Shown: positions 34,650 to 46,230 of the stretch, one piece after another | How positions within the stretch are numbered: position 1 is the first letter of the stretch | How the letters are laid out: each line of letters begins with the position of its first letter | Source: Hyaloscypha bicolor E | Lineage: Eukaryota > Ascomycota > Leotiomycetes > Helotiales > Hyaloscyphaceae | NCBI RefSeq assembly: GCF_002865645.1 | Contig: NW_020194618.1 | Span: 372,001 to 436,000, forward strand | DNA: 64,000 nt | Reading direction: 5' to 3' | Position numbers and translations under genes: made by a program | The notes under the pieces: model-generated | Database searches by the model: none | Told to the model about the DNA's origin: nothing | Seen by the model: the letters and a program-made list of their open reading frames with translations, nothing else

Positions 34650-34771
34650 TTAAAAATGAAGCTTGAATTATTGTGTTTTCTGGGAAAGCTCCAGCTTCCT
34701 TAAAACTCTGGAAATTATATCCCTACTTAAAAGTGGACTATAGAGTATATAGCCCCTGATTTTTAATACTT
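34650..34771. repeat. 122-base direct repeat, copy 1 (inside the hAT-like element)
   Basis: Begins TTAAAAATGAAGCTTGAATT and ends AATACTT. It is repeated in the same orientation at 35803-35924 with seven differences, all transitions. Confidence 0.85.
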
Positions 34772-35802
34772 CTACTCAGGGATAGATGCCTTTATTCCAA
34801 TTAAAATAACCAAATAACTAACTAACTAATTACTCCAAATTAAAAGCTGGAGTAAATCTCTTAATATCTCCTTTTATATTATAAATCGCTAGTATAGTAG
34901 AAAAGTAAGGCTCCTTATTATAGTACTTATAATCTAAATACCTTTTTCTTCTATAGATATTACAAGTTATCTTATACTAATAGATTCCAGAGTATTACTA
35001 TCTATATTTTGGGTAAGTGGGCTAGGAAAAGAGGCATTTACTATTTTCCCCTTATATAAGCTCTCTTCTAGCCTTCCTCTTAACTTCCCTTATAGCTATA
35101 TATCCTATTATAGTATCCTCTCTTTTTAATAATCTCTAATTTTTAGTCCGGAATATCCTAATTACTTTCTCTCTTATAATTCCGTCTAGTATTATACTCT
35201 AAATCTATACTAGTATATTATATACTAAAGAGAGTCTAAATATAAAAATAAGGAGAATATAATAATCGGTAATAAACTTTATTTTTATAAAATTAATCTT
35301 CTTATTAAGGACTTTAATTTGAGTAATAAAGTCTTCCAAATTACTACTACTCTTTATTAAATTAAGTTATAGGAAAAATAGCTTATATATAGAGATATAG
35401 AATAGCTAGTCTTTTATAAGAGTATAAAAAGTTTTAAGCTTCTCCTATAGGAGATATCTATTATTCTATTTAGCCTCTATTAGCTTAATCTTAATAAATT
35501 TAGAAAGTATTAGAATAAGGATATCTATAGTATTAGTATATTTCTCTTTTAGGGCTATAGAAGTACTAGCAGAAAAAGAAGTCTGGCAGACTATTTATAG
35601 CTTCTTCTGCTATAGCTTTGCCCTCGTATTAATAATCCAAGTATTATAGTTCTACTCGTTTAGGTACTTAATCTGATCCTTATCTAAAGGTATAGCGGCT
35701 GCTTTATAGATTACTATAACTTGATTAAAGATCTATTAACTAGTAAGGGTATGATTTCGAGTAAAAGGCATATAGAAGTACAAAACCGGATCTTATAACC
35801 TG

Positions 35803-35924
35803 TTAAAAATGAAGCTTGAATTATTATATTTTCTGGGAAAGCTCCAGCTTCCTTAAAACTCTGGAAATTATATCCCTACTTAAAAGTGGACCACAGAGCG
35901 TATAGCCCCTGATTTTCAATACTT
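35803..35924. repeat. 122-base direct repeat, copy 2
   Basis: Same length as copy 1, separated from it by 1,031 bases. The pair could be the terminal repeats of a small non-coding LTR-type element (TRIM-like) that inserted into the hAT-like element, or an internal duplication of it. Confidence 0.85.
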
Positions 35925-36386
35925 TTTCCTATAGGGTTTTAGAGCTGTTTACTAAAGCCCAGGGCCTCTTTTATACGCGTCTTCTTATTAATAAGAAGTG
36001 GATTAGTCAGCGAAAATATTACCTGAGGTTAGAACTTATGTAGTTAGTCCCCGCCTGGGCCATTTTAGGCCTAGAACGGAGTATAAATAAAATAAATAAA
36101 CAAGTACTTATTTATAAAGATAAGTAAAGCGAGTAAAGGCGGGATACTAGCTATTAAGCCTATAATAGTAAGGCGATATCTAAATTAAGGTAAAATAGGC
36201 TTTACTTTTGTGCTATAACGCTTATATTATATTTGTAGTTACGCGTAATAACACGTGACCCAGTAATTAATTATATTTAATTCAATTAAGCAAATAATTA
36301 ATTATAATTTGATTACTATGATTCTGACTTAATTTGATTTGATTACCGGCCAAGAATTATAATTAATTAAATTATTTGACACACTG

Positions 36387-37540
36387 CATAGGGCAATTAT
36401 TTGCATAACCAAGCTGAAGATAAAAAGGTTGGAGATTAATGGTCGGCTGAATTGGAATTATTTTAGTGACTACAGGGCTGTTCTCAATGCAACTCTGAAT
36501 GGCCATCTGCTGCATAGTCCGAATGGCGGGGCGGCGTAAGACCTAACCTCAGCAGGGTAGCATACCTCCGACTCTATATAACGTCACTACCCTATAATAA
36601 AGCCGAGCCTGCTGAGTTGGCTTCTAGATAAGGAACAATCCAGTACCAAGGTGCTCTATAGGTCATCAAATTTTCATACTGGCAGCTTGTTATCGACCTT
36701 TTAGACTTGGATACCCTAGGATCGACTTTGGGCTTCCTTACCATAAATACTTGAACTCTGTCAAGACAAGCAAACGCTGCCCAGAAGTAAGGGTAATTTA
36801 GTAAAAGATATCCAAGAAGATCAGCCAAAAGGAGCAATTAAGAGACTGATGTGAGAATAGTTGCAACATCCAAAGTCCATGAGGCAGCGGCAAATGTCAT
36901 AACAAGACACAACGCCAGTGGAGGTAGCCAAAGACGATAATAATAAATGGACACATCTTATATATATTAATGAAGCTACTTGAAAGTTATTATTAAATAG
37001 TAATATATATTAACAAGAAGCTTTGAAATTATAAAAACTATATATTACTTTTAAATTATTTTATTTATTATAATTACTTATTTATTAAAGTTAAAATTTG
37101 ACTTTTTTATTTGCCCTTAAAAGCTTTAATCTTATAAAGAAATTATTGTTACATTTATTACAAATAGTATATTAAAGGAATAATTTCATAATTTCTTTAC
37201 TTTAGAATATTTTAGAATATAAAAGTTATATGAATTCTTTATATTTTAAATTATTAAAAACTTAATTTTAATAGGAATTATTTATTATTTAAGTTAAAAA
37301 ATATTTTATTTAGGCTTTATATATTTAATAGATTTATAAAGTGGTTGCTTTTAAATTAATAAACGTGTTTTTCTTAAGCGCTTGTTTTGGTGCGGGGCGT
37401 CGGTTCCGCTAAGCCCCGCCATGGATGACTAAGTTTCCCCTGATCTCCTGTTTTTCTGTTTGCAATCTCTTTTCCTTTTCAACAACCTCAAAAGACTATC
37501 CTTGACATCAGAACACCCATCCTGCCTTTCCATATATTCT
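36387..37540. other. Intergenic with AT-rich island
   Basis: 36950-37370 is AT-rich and RIP-like. GC content recovers sharply at about 37370, shortly before the MYND gene. No other gene is seen. Confidence 0.5.
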
Positions 37541-38769
37541 ATGATGGATTTGCAGGAGCTCGTCCGAACCTTCAACAAGCTCCCACGATCTCCGAAAACC
37601 CCATCTGGTCTTGTGGACGATCACTGGCACATCGCAATCCGGCATGTTCCCCTCAAGCCCCCGGGTGACTTGCTTCATCTCGTGAATCCAGGAAGTCAAT
37701 ACACCCACTTTGAAGGCCCTGCTCAAATTCTGTCCGTCGAGCCTGCAACCTCTCGGGCTGATGTCGTGCTTCCGATGCTTCTGAGGTCGTTTGTCAACAG
37801 CATGGGTGAAAGTGATCCACGTGTTACGCCACGTGGACCATGGAGTTGGGGAACTGGAGACGAAGAACTAGCGAAGGCGCTGGAGGAAAAGCTCAAGGCT
37901 GCCGGAGTTCGCGATGAGCTGTGCATGATCAAGGTTGGAGACGCGAAGGACATGGTGATTGAGGAAGAAGTATGGGTCAGTGTTTTCGATAAGATGAAAT
38001 TGCGGGAGGGGCCTAAGTGCAGTCAATGCAAAAATCCTCCTTCAGGTGATGGGAAGCTCCAAGTCTGCAGCCGATGCAGGAAGGTCCAATGCTGCTCGAG
38101 AGACTGTCAGAAAGCGGACTGGAAGGAGCACAAGGTTGTCTGCAAGTATCTCGCCAAAGACCCATCAATTGGCGCACTGGATTACTACCAAAATTTCGCG
38201 CCACACTTTCCTGAAGCGTAAGAGTTAGCTGACGAAATTGGACTGTCTCTCCCAGGACAAGGTAGTAGCTCGCACGGCCTCAGGTATACTGACCAATCTT
38301 GTCGAATGGCACGCTCTTCGTGGCATCGTAACTGACTGACTACTGTTCTAGTGCTCCTATTCGCCGATTGGTGATTACGGGGAAAGATTGGTCAGAGAAT
38401 ATTACGAGGCTGCTTGGGCGGGGTGACAGAGATATGGTTGACAGTATTCACAAGGACACTCGTATCGAAATCCTTCTTAGATCTCCACCAGGATCTCCGA
38501 ATTATGCTATGGCGGCGCAGCTTAAGTTGGACGAAAATTGCCCGCTGTGGACGCCTCGGGAAGCTTCAGCAGGTGAGGAAGCGGAGCTCAGAAAGATCAG
38601 GGACATACAGGGACACATCAGGCGTCATATGGGCTCTCGTGGCATGAGCAGCATCACTACTCAGGATATGCAAACTGTTCTGACTGCTAATTTTGCAGCA
38701 ACATGGGGCCAGGAACTTCCATACTATCAGTATGCTGTCAACGCGATGGATCAGGGCGTCCGAACCTGA
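37541..38769 (+). pseudogene. MYND zinc-finger protein interrupted by one in-frame TAA
   Basis: From ATG 37541 the frame gives 226 residues to a TAA at 38219-38221. Residues 160-201 form a MYND finger (C160, C163, C176, C179, C184/185, C189, H197, C201), a protein-protein interaction module. Past the TAA the same frame continues as ELADEIGLSLPGQGSSSHGLS up to an intron (38284-38351, GTATAC...TTCTAG). It resumes in phase as APIRRLVITGKDWSENITRLL and runs 139 codons to 38769. So one codon alone breaks an otherwise intact gene of about 386 codons. A change of CAA to TAA would explain it. Alternatives: a cell could splice GC|GTAAGA (38220) directly to 38352, which keeps phase and skips the stop, or the stop could be read through. 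Function of the family is unknown. Confidence 0.75.
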
Positions 38770-39088
38770 GTAGAGCATATTTAGAAGAGGGAGGGAAATA
38801 ATACTGGCTGTAGGGCATTGCTAAGCTAGTGCATTAACACCAAGGTCACAGAAAGCTGTTAACGAAACACGCACAAGTTGTCAACGCCCGCAAGAGATGT
38901 TGTTCAGAAATATGAACGGCACAATTCCAGACTGGTCTACCATTGTTCAATCCCCTTAGTACATTTATTTTCGGGCGAGTCGCCTTGCTCCTTTTGCTCG
39001 CGAATAATTGAAAGGTCTTCTTGAATTGCAATACCCGCCACGAGCACAGAACACCGCTCATCACCACTTTCTGAACTTTTTTATCCGC
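38770..39088. other. Intergenic
   Basis: Convergent 3' ends of the MYND locus and the GMC pseudogene meet here. Nothing else is seen. Confidence 0.5.
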
Positions 39089-41117
39089 TTACGTAGCCTT
39101 TGCATCGCGCAAGATATCCTCTGACGCCTTCATGCTTATCATGAAGGTTGAAATGACGGGAAAGCCTCCAGGAACCCTCGGGAATGCACTAGCATCCACG
39201 ACTCGGAGACCTGTTGTGCCCCTCACCCTGAAGCTCGCGTCCAACACAGTCATTAGGTCACTATCGGCGCCAGTAGCAGAACTGCTACTCGCATGATAAG
39301 ACCGAGACTGAGGCAACACCTTCTCCTTCAAATCACACCTTTTGTCTGCGCAAGGAAAACTTCCGTGAATGGACCAAGCGGCGCCGGAATGGATTCGAAG
39401 ATGCTTCTTCCTGGCTGCATGCCTTTAGCCATCGCTGCAATATCAGCGTCCGAGCCTGGGCCTTCAAAGAACCGGAAGTTGATCTCCGGGGTATCTCTCG
39501 GGTCAGCAGAGTTCAGCGTGACCGTGCCCATCCAACTTTGGGGGTGGATCTTCACCATGGAGAAATCCCATGTCCTGCGTGGATCTGGTGCAATGGGGTT
39601 CACTGTCAGAGCTGGCCAGTAGCCGCGGAAGGACGCGGAGGTGATCCTGAAGATGAAGAGATCTCTCTCTGTCGCGTTGCTGGTCTTGACTACGATGGCA
39701 TTCAGAGGACTTTGGGCGTGCATCCCCTTCCCTTGATACCACGCATCCAAGCATGGATCTCTTGGTGCATCCCAGGTGTAAATCGGTCCGAGGTTCGCGA
39801 GGGCTGGCTTGTTGGCCGTAGCACTGGTTCCAACTTCCAAGTTGTCTTGGAGGTTGGTTCCCACGCCTGGAAGATCAACCACAACTGAGATGTTGAGTTT
39901 TGTGAGCTCGGATTTTGGACCGACGCCACTGAGTTTCAGCAGTTGTGGAGTGTTGAAAGCTCCACCGGAAATGATGACTTCCTTGCGTGCGAAAGCTTGT
40001 TTCTTAATTCCTGGGTTACTAGCATTGTATCCTGGATCAGCCTTGTACATGCTCTGTCCCTGAAATTCCAGTAGCTTTCGGTTGAGCCGAGCCGGTGGTG
40101 TCGAACAAGATCTTGGTCACTAGCGACTCCGTGCTCAGTATGAGGGGATACTTCTTCGAACAATCGGCATTTGTGGCGTTCAAGGTCCGAATAACAGCGG
40201 TTCTAGCATGAACACGTCAACCCATTGCGTCTCTGTGTGCGGGGAAACCGAAGACACCAATTGTTGGTCGCGGTCTGCATCGTTGTTATTCAAGTTCCTT
40301 GCTACCATCGCGAAGACGTTTGTCTGTGGTTGCCCCAAATTCTTTGCTGTTGTTGCCAAGATTGTTTCTGCGTCGCTTTGATTTCTCGGGTATTCGGGGC
40401 TATTGACGGAGATATCGAGGAATCTGCCGAAGCCATGGCCCTTGGTTCCCGGAGGGACTACATGGTCGTTGTCGAGATCCATGAAGTGCCTGGTCATATT
40501 CTCAGGAATTCCAACAAGTTAGCTTTGCCCTTCAGAAATCCGTTGAGCCTAACCTTCCTTACCTCCATGAAGATTGCTAGTGATATTTGCGAACTGCTCG
40601 TCTGCCTGGCTTGGTACTGCCCAGTACAGTACATAGCATTGTGCGTCGAGCATCCTCCTAATGTTCTCGCTCTCGGGTGACTACGCAAAATTAAAGTTAG
40701 CAAGCATCCACAAGACCTTTGGAAGAAGTTCATACTAACCACACCGAGCTGCTTGGCTCCAGCCAGAGGATTTAGCCCAACGTAGAACTTCCCAGCTGGC
40801 AACATCCACGTCAAATAATCGTACTAAGCGTCCAGTTTGGGATCCGTGCCGTAATTAATGAAGAAGTCCCATCTCATATTCTTATCATTGCCAGCTTGTT
40901 TGAAGAGGCCTCCCACAGTGAGGTTCAGGTTCTTGCTTTGATCATCGCCAGCTTCGAGGAGGACTGTAGCACCAGATCTCGCGAGGTAGGATACCAGAGG
41001 GCCGCCACCTGGACCAGAGCCCACGACAATATAATCGTAGGTGTTGACATCGGCGTTGACAGTGACGAGTTTGAAGGAAAATAGAAGAGACAGGACTGCC
41101 AAGCTACGGAGACCCAT
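39089..41117 (-). pseudogene. Broken secreted GMC oxidoreductase (aryl-alcohol/glucose oxidase family)
   Basis: The ATG at 41117 encodes a signal peptide (MGLRSLAVLSLLFSFKLVTVNA) and the FAD-binding motif VVGSGPGGGPLVSYLARSGA. Later blocks are in order: [27 protein letters not shown], the [10 protein letters not shown] motif, and the C-terminal GLRVVDASAFPRVPGGFPV with YHASS for the catalytic His region. The family oxidises alcohols or sugars with release of hydrogen peroxide outside the cell. Lesions: TAG at 40824-40826; a tandem GTACT duplication (40623-40632) that shifts frame; TGA at 40217-40219; a frame change near 40060 before MYKADPGYN; and another near 39331 before KEKVLPQS. Some introns (for example GTTAGT...GCGTAG, about 40680-40739) are still recognisable. 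Enough damage is present that no full enzyme can be made. Confidence 0.85.
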
Positions 41118-42553
41118 CGTGAAAGATTCAACGAGTGTGACTTGAGGAGTCGCAGATCTGGGAGGGACTGTGGACTACACTTAAGGAAAGGAAAATTATC
41201 AATGCCCCACTTGATTTATCTGATGGCGAGGGCGAACTGCCAACTGAGGTAATTTGTCTGTTGTGGAGGACAGTTCCTGCATCCTTTAACTGGTATGTAC
41301 TGTACCTCCCGCGGCTTCATGGAAAACAATATGGGATAAGGAGGCGCCGTCTTCCGCAAACCCTTCGCATGCATTGTCCTTGGCATTGCTAAATACGGCC
41401 TTCCATATTCAGGACTGAAAACACTGGTCCGTTCTCTGGATTACGCTGAATGCGGTTCAATTGCTTCCCCAAGTTTGTCCACATTCAGGCAATGCATTTC
41501 TCATGGCTCCACGAATTGGGTGTTTTGCGACTGGTGTACCTGGATTGCCAAGTGTCTCAGTGTCAGTCATGGCCTGAAAAATATAGAGCAGGGTACTTGG
41601 TTCCTGGAATCGGGGCACCGGGAAGAAACCTTAGTGCCGGCTGAGCGGCTTCTTCTGTGAGATGCATGATTAAGGCCGTAAGATTCTGGCTTGGAACACT
41701 ACAAGTATCTTTGAATTCGATGAAATGGGATTCAAGATCTGTTCTTGAGAAATTTTTGAGCTTGGAGTTGGTTTCAAGGCTAACGATCAATTGAGTGCAG
41801 TCGTCTAATGTTGGTTTCGACGATGACACACTGGTAGGATGAACATTGTTCCCCTGTGGTGTTACCTTCACGTTCTCATTCCCTCACCTCGGCGTCGTTA
41901 AAGGTTCCGAATACCTGTTTCCCCTCACATAATGGCAGTAGTTGATACTTGGCGGCTATTCGAACCGGAATTGCACGGCCTGTTCTTTAGTGTACCGAGA
42001 TGGAGGTGTAGTTGGCTAGGCGAGCCTATATATTAGAATCTAGTCGATCTTTGGTATTAAGCACTATCGGGCCGAGGGCAATACAGTTTCTCCTGTGAAG
42101 TGTGTCGCGGGTTTTATCAAACCCGCCTGGGTGCTTGGGTGGATAATGTGGGGCCGGCACCATTAAGGTAAACCGAAAAGCCCTGGAGAGCCCCCAATTG
42201 GTCAGGTCGTTTGTTAGTCGAGTTCATTTGACGATTTGATATCGCCACCGGTAGTGAAATAGTGTTCCAGTTTTGATGATGTATGGCGGTTAAGAGAATG
42301 TCGTTGTGTCCAATTGAGACGAAGAGACATAAACACAGCTTCGATCCCGACTTCTTTCTCAAGATGTACTGGAATACTTCAAGTTAAGAAAAGGGGGAGA
42401 CTTTTCAATGGTGTCATATACAGCTAGATTGTTGATTGTAATCTTATTTTTGGTTGGTCCTGGTAGAACTAAGAGGCATTTGTTTTTCATTGCCATACTC
42501 GAAATTTCTTGAGTCTAGAGATGGAAGTTGGGAAGTCTTTTGAACAATATATC
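41118..42553. other. Mostly intergenic; possible small minus-strand gene 41470-41930
   Basis: Minus-strand frames read DDCTQLIVSLETNSKLKNF, FSRTDLESHFIEFKDTCS and LTALIMHLTEEAAQPALRF, which look like real protein. A further piece (TDTETLGNPGTPVAKHP, near 41470-41560) follows after a CAG acceptor, but no donor joins them in phase and no ATG lies at the head. It may be a decayed or multi-exon small gene. I do not recognise the family. Confidence 0.35.
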
Positions 42554-44629
42554 CTACAGTTTTGACTGACTGGCAAAAGACTTTTCCATACCATCCCCAT
42601 AAACAATTTGTTGGTTCAATTTCAAACCTCCTTCAAGGTTTCTTAAAGCGCCGCTGCTAGCCAAGCCATGCTCCTCCAAGAATCTGAAGCAGACCTCCAT
42701 CGCGGCGGGGTTTATGTCATTTTCGGAGTCGACTATAAGGAGGACTCCCATGATTATATCGGAAATCTGGAACAAGATGTCTCGTGCAGAGGGCAGTAAT
42801 TTTTCATGGCTCTCTTTCCGGAGTCTATCTCTGAGCGTTCCCCATATGGTGGTGATATCTCTCTTTGCACTTGCGAACGGGGAGGATCCAAAGTCGCTGC
42901 CAAGAGCCTTTGAGATCCATCGATCCATAGCATTGAGGACACCGTTGCCTATCCGACCTGAGAGCACTCTCAACGTATCACTGGCCAACACATCAGTCGT
43001 GCCTTCCCAGATGCTCAGAACGCAGCAGTCGCGATATATCCTGGCAATATTTATTGATTCATTCTCGGTATTATCGAGATAGCCAACTCCACCAAGTGCT
43101 TCCATACACTCTTGCAAGGTATGAATAGAGCGCTTACAGACCGTGGCTTTCAGCACTGGAAACAAAACCCGCAGGAGAAGTTGTATATTAGCAGGGTCAT
43201 CCGGCTGAAGGCGTGCCCTCGATGATGGAGGTTCAGAACGAGCGGGAATCTGATCCTGCTCACTGATACCCAGAAGCCAAGTGCCGAAGAAGGTAAACAG
43301 ATTCAATGAGTGGTATTCCCCAGCGATTTTGGCCATGGTATTCATGTGCAAAGGGGAATCCTTCAGCATCAATCTCTTTCCCTTCCCGGCTCCAACCTCG
43401 CGTACTTTGGCGAAGGACTTGGCAATCGCAAGACCACGGCCTAGATATCCGACTGCTGAGATTGCGCTATAAACTCGAGTGATGTTCAGAATGGCGCTGA
43501 TTTCTTGAATGCCTTGTCCTTCCTTTCCGATGAGGTATCCACGGGTGTTTGATAACTCGAGTTCAGCAGTGGGAAGACTTTTAGTGCCGAATTTGTTTTT
43601 CAGGCGCTGGATGAATATGCCATTCGACTCTTTTTCGATCGGGGAGGCACTGGTATTGGGAAGCGTCCGGCAAATAGGTGCAAAGAAGGTGCTGAGTCCT
43701 TTCGGGGTTTGCGCAAGTAGCACTGTCATAGACGAGTCCGTAGCAGATGAGAACCATTTGAAGCCATCGATTCGCCAAGGTCCAAGAGGAAGATTAGATA
43801 CGAATCCGTCATTAGAGGGTGCCCATGTCGCAATTGTTTCCGTGCCCGAGACGTCGCTCCCACCTCCCCTTTCCGTCATCCATTGGCCACTGGTCCAGGC
43901 TTTCTGAGGATCTCGAGAGATGAGTCGGTCGTATGCATCTTGAAATACTCGGCGTGAGGCGGGTTCAAGTTGGGTGGAGAAAAGGTGGGTCTTTAGAAGT
44001 TTTGCTGCACCATCTGTCATTGCACTAGGACACGAGACATTGGCATTTGATCCAGTCCACAAATGATTTCTACAGAATCAGCTTGTGGAGGAGTGAGGTC
44101 TTAAGAGGGGAATCTTACTTCAGCATCTGGACAACTCGAGTGGACTCGGAATACTTCTGTTCGTACCCAATCGCAACGATCCTAGTTTCCGAGACACTCA
44201 GCCCCGATTTGATGAAATGGAACTATTTTGGTATCACTCACCCGTTTTCAATACCAAAATTCTGCAGTTGCCTCCAGCCCTCAGAGACAACAAGCTCGCT
44301 CGTCCTCCGTCCAAAAGCGTCTCGCCCACCACCACGCACGTAAGGGACATTTCTTTCCGCATCAGTCACCCAGTCAAAGATTCGCTTGGATAATATTTCA
44401 TCGCCGAAATTGGCAAGCTCTGGGGTGATAGACTCGATGACTGATTTGGGAAGGAACACTACAGGGGGAGTCAGCTTCTTGTGCACGTGACTTCCTGGAG
44501 ATATGAACATTACTTACAATCCATTACCCTTTGAAAGCTAACATCATCGTAAAACTGGTTTCGAATGCTGGGGACAGTTTGGAAGAAGCCATCGTTGGCG
44601 GTTGATGGCTTGCGCTGGGCGGAGGACAT
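42554..44629 (-). CDS. AidB-type acyl-CoA dehydrogenase
   Basis: Model: complement of 44518-44629, 44242-44458, 44119-44181 and 42554-44069 (635 residues). Introns 44459-44517, 44182-44241 and 44070-44118 all have GT-AG ends and join in phase. The head is MSSAQRKPSTANDGFFQ. Residues about 193-203 read QWMTERGGGSDVS, the FAD-binding middle-domain motif of the AidB branch. KWFSSATDSSMTVLLAQTP follows, then RYxAxxAVGYLGRGL-type helices. ECMEALGGVGYLDNTENESINIARIYRDCCVLSIWEGTTDVL is the expected C-terminal FAD/catalytic region with the conserved Glu near IWEGT. Fungal relatives are flavoproteins of fatty-acid or branched-chain acyl-CoA metabolism, or of unknown substrate. No targeting peptide is obvious. 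The gene is intact although genes on both sides are broken. Confidence 0.92.
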
Positions 44630-45207
44630 ACCGCGCGGTGAGTGAGGGGTCTCACATCAACGAGTCTGTATTCCTTGATGAATCCCTCTCACAGGTTCGT
44701 GGGCCCGAGAGATAGCACCCTCAAAAAATATGAGGACCGGTCTATGTTGACTTAAAAGGAAGAGACTCTCGGCGAATGATGGGTAGTTGTTGATGTTGAA
44801 AGAGCACAGCAGCATTCGGGGTAAAGTTGTACTCGGCTGACGGTCGGCCGACAATCTGCACAGTTCAGCCGAGGCAGGCAAAAAGGGGGCGCTACGCGAG
44901 GTTCGCCACGTGATAATCATAAGAACCTCTGCATTTTTGTTCTTAGTAACAGCTCGAACCAAATATTATTCAACTATTTCTTCCATTAGAATGTCTGCTT
45001 TGAAATCTCATCAGTACGTGTGGCAATGGATCTCTCCCAAGCTTCTAAAGATTAGGCAGAAGGCACAGCCACCTCATCACAAACAGGGTAACGTTAAGGC
45101 CCAAAATCGAATTTCTCCGTTAAGACAGCTTCTGGACAACCACCCATGAGCAACTCACATCATCAAATACGCACATTGCGATGTCAATCTACACTCACAA
45201 TCCGTTT
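44630..45207. other. Intergenic
   Basis: Upstream region of the acyl-CoA dehydrogenase, shared with the HET relic on the other strand. No gene is supported. Confidence 0.5.
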
Positions 45208-46230
45208 CTAAAAGGCCACGCCCACATCCGACTGCTGAGAATACTCCCAGTCTCAGCCAGAGCCTACCGACCAGATCGCATGTATATTCGAGATATTTGA
45301 TGTCAATAAAGCCCTGGCATATCAAGCCTTGTCATATGAATGGGATCTGAAGGCTCCCGTCAAGGAAATTGATGTCATGGGTCAGCCAACAACGATCTGG
45401 GAGAATCTATGAACCTTTCTCTCCAGACTTGGATCTCACCGCTGCAATAATTATCACTGGTGTGGTGCTATTTGTATTGGCCGGGGAAACGGTTATGAGG
45501 GGAACTGCTAGGTGCAGCTCACGAGTCAAATTTACCGTAAAGCACACCAAGTGCTAGTCCGGCGCGGCGAGGCGTATCGCGGTTCAACTTGATGAATGGT
45601 GTGGAGGAACCTGGATGTAGAGACTCTTACTTTGCTCGAGAGCCAGTATGGGAATGCCTCGCCGCTCATTCCGAAAGGAGGTATTGGACTAGAATCTGGC
45701 TCATCTAGGAGATCACTGTCCCGCGAGAGCTGAGAGTATCCTGTGGAGAAGAAACAGTGTCGTGGTCTGCATTTGCAATGGTGTGCCAATTTCCCCCAGA
45801 CAAATTTGCAGTTACGCAATGGACAGTCGAGCTTTGGACCCCATTATCGGTCAGTGTAAAGCAATGAGAACGATGGACCTCTATTCGACGAATCTGCCAA
45901 AGCAAAATTTACAGACTTTTTTGCCCACAAACCTGCTGGCTAGAATTTGTAGCTTCTTGCGAGACCCTATCCGACCGTTACAGGACACCAAGTTGTGACG
46001 ACCGGGACAGAAATTTTGCCTTGTTGAGCATTTCGCAAGAAGTGGTAATCGATCGTCCTTCCACTGTCGCTTACCAGAAAAGCGTTGAGGAAACGTTCTT
46101 TCCCTAATGGCCTGGGAGCAACAAAGCCAGTTTAAATGCATTCTCGTTTTGGCGTGTTTGCTGGAGAGGCCATGGGACCGAGATGTCAAGGCTACGCAGT
46201 GGAGTCTCGAATCGACCATATTGATTCCGA
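45208..46230 (+). pseudogene. Degraded HET-domain (heterokaryon incompatibility) gene
   Basis: The pieces follow the HET domain in order across shifting frames: HIRLLRILPVSA (45208), AYQALSYEWDL with EIDVMGQPTTIWENL (45320-45409), CGAICIGRGN then VQLTSQIYRKAHQVLV (45450-45560), REPVWECLAAHSERRYWTRI with EITVPRELRVSCGEETVSW (45630-45770), and CDDRDRNFALLSIS with YQKSVEETFF (45995-46100). HET proteins trigger cell death after fusion of unlike strains. Stops include TGA 45410-45412, TAG 45509-45511 and TAG 45706-45708 (the position of a conserved Gln in W-x2-QE). Several frameshifts lie between pieces. Nothing functional can be produced. Confidence 0.85.

Larger units (their letters stand above)
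34276..36386. mobile_element. Dead hAT-like DNA transposon with 8-base target duplication
   Basis: The ends are CAGTGTGTCAAA at 34276 and its reverse complement at 36375-36386. They are flanked by TATAGGGC (34268-34275) and CATAGGGC (36387-36394), an 8-base target duplication with one C/T difference. CAGTG ends and 8-base duplications are hallmarks of hAT elements. Subterminal blocks of about 52 bases are directly repeated (near 34308 and 36270). The 2.1 kb interior is AT-rich and stop-dense, with no surviving transposase frame, consistent with RIP. Confidence 0.75.
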
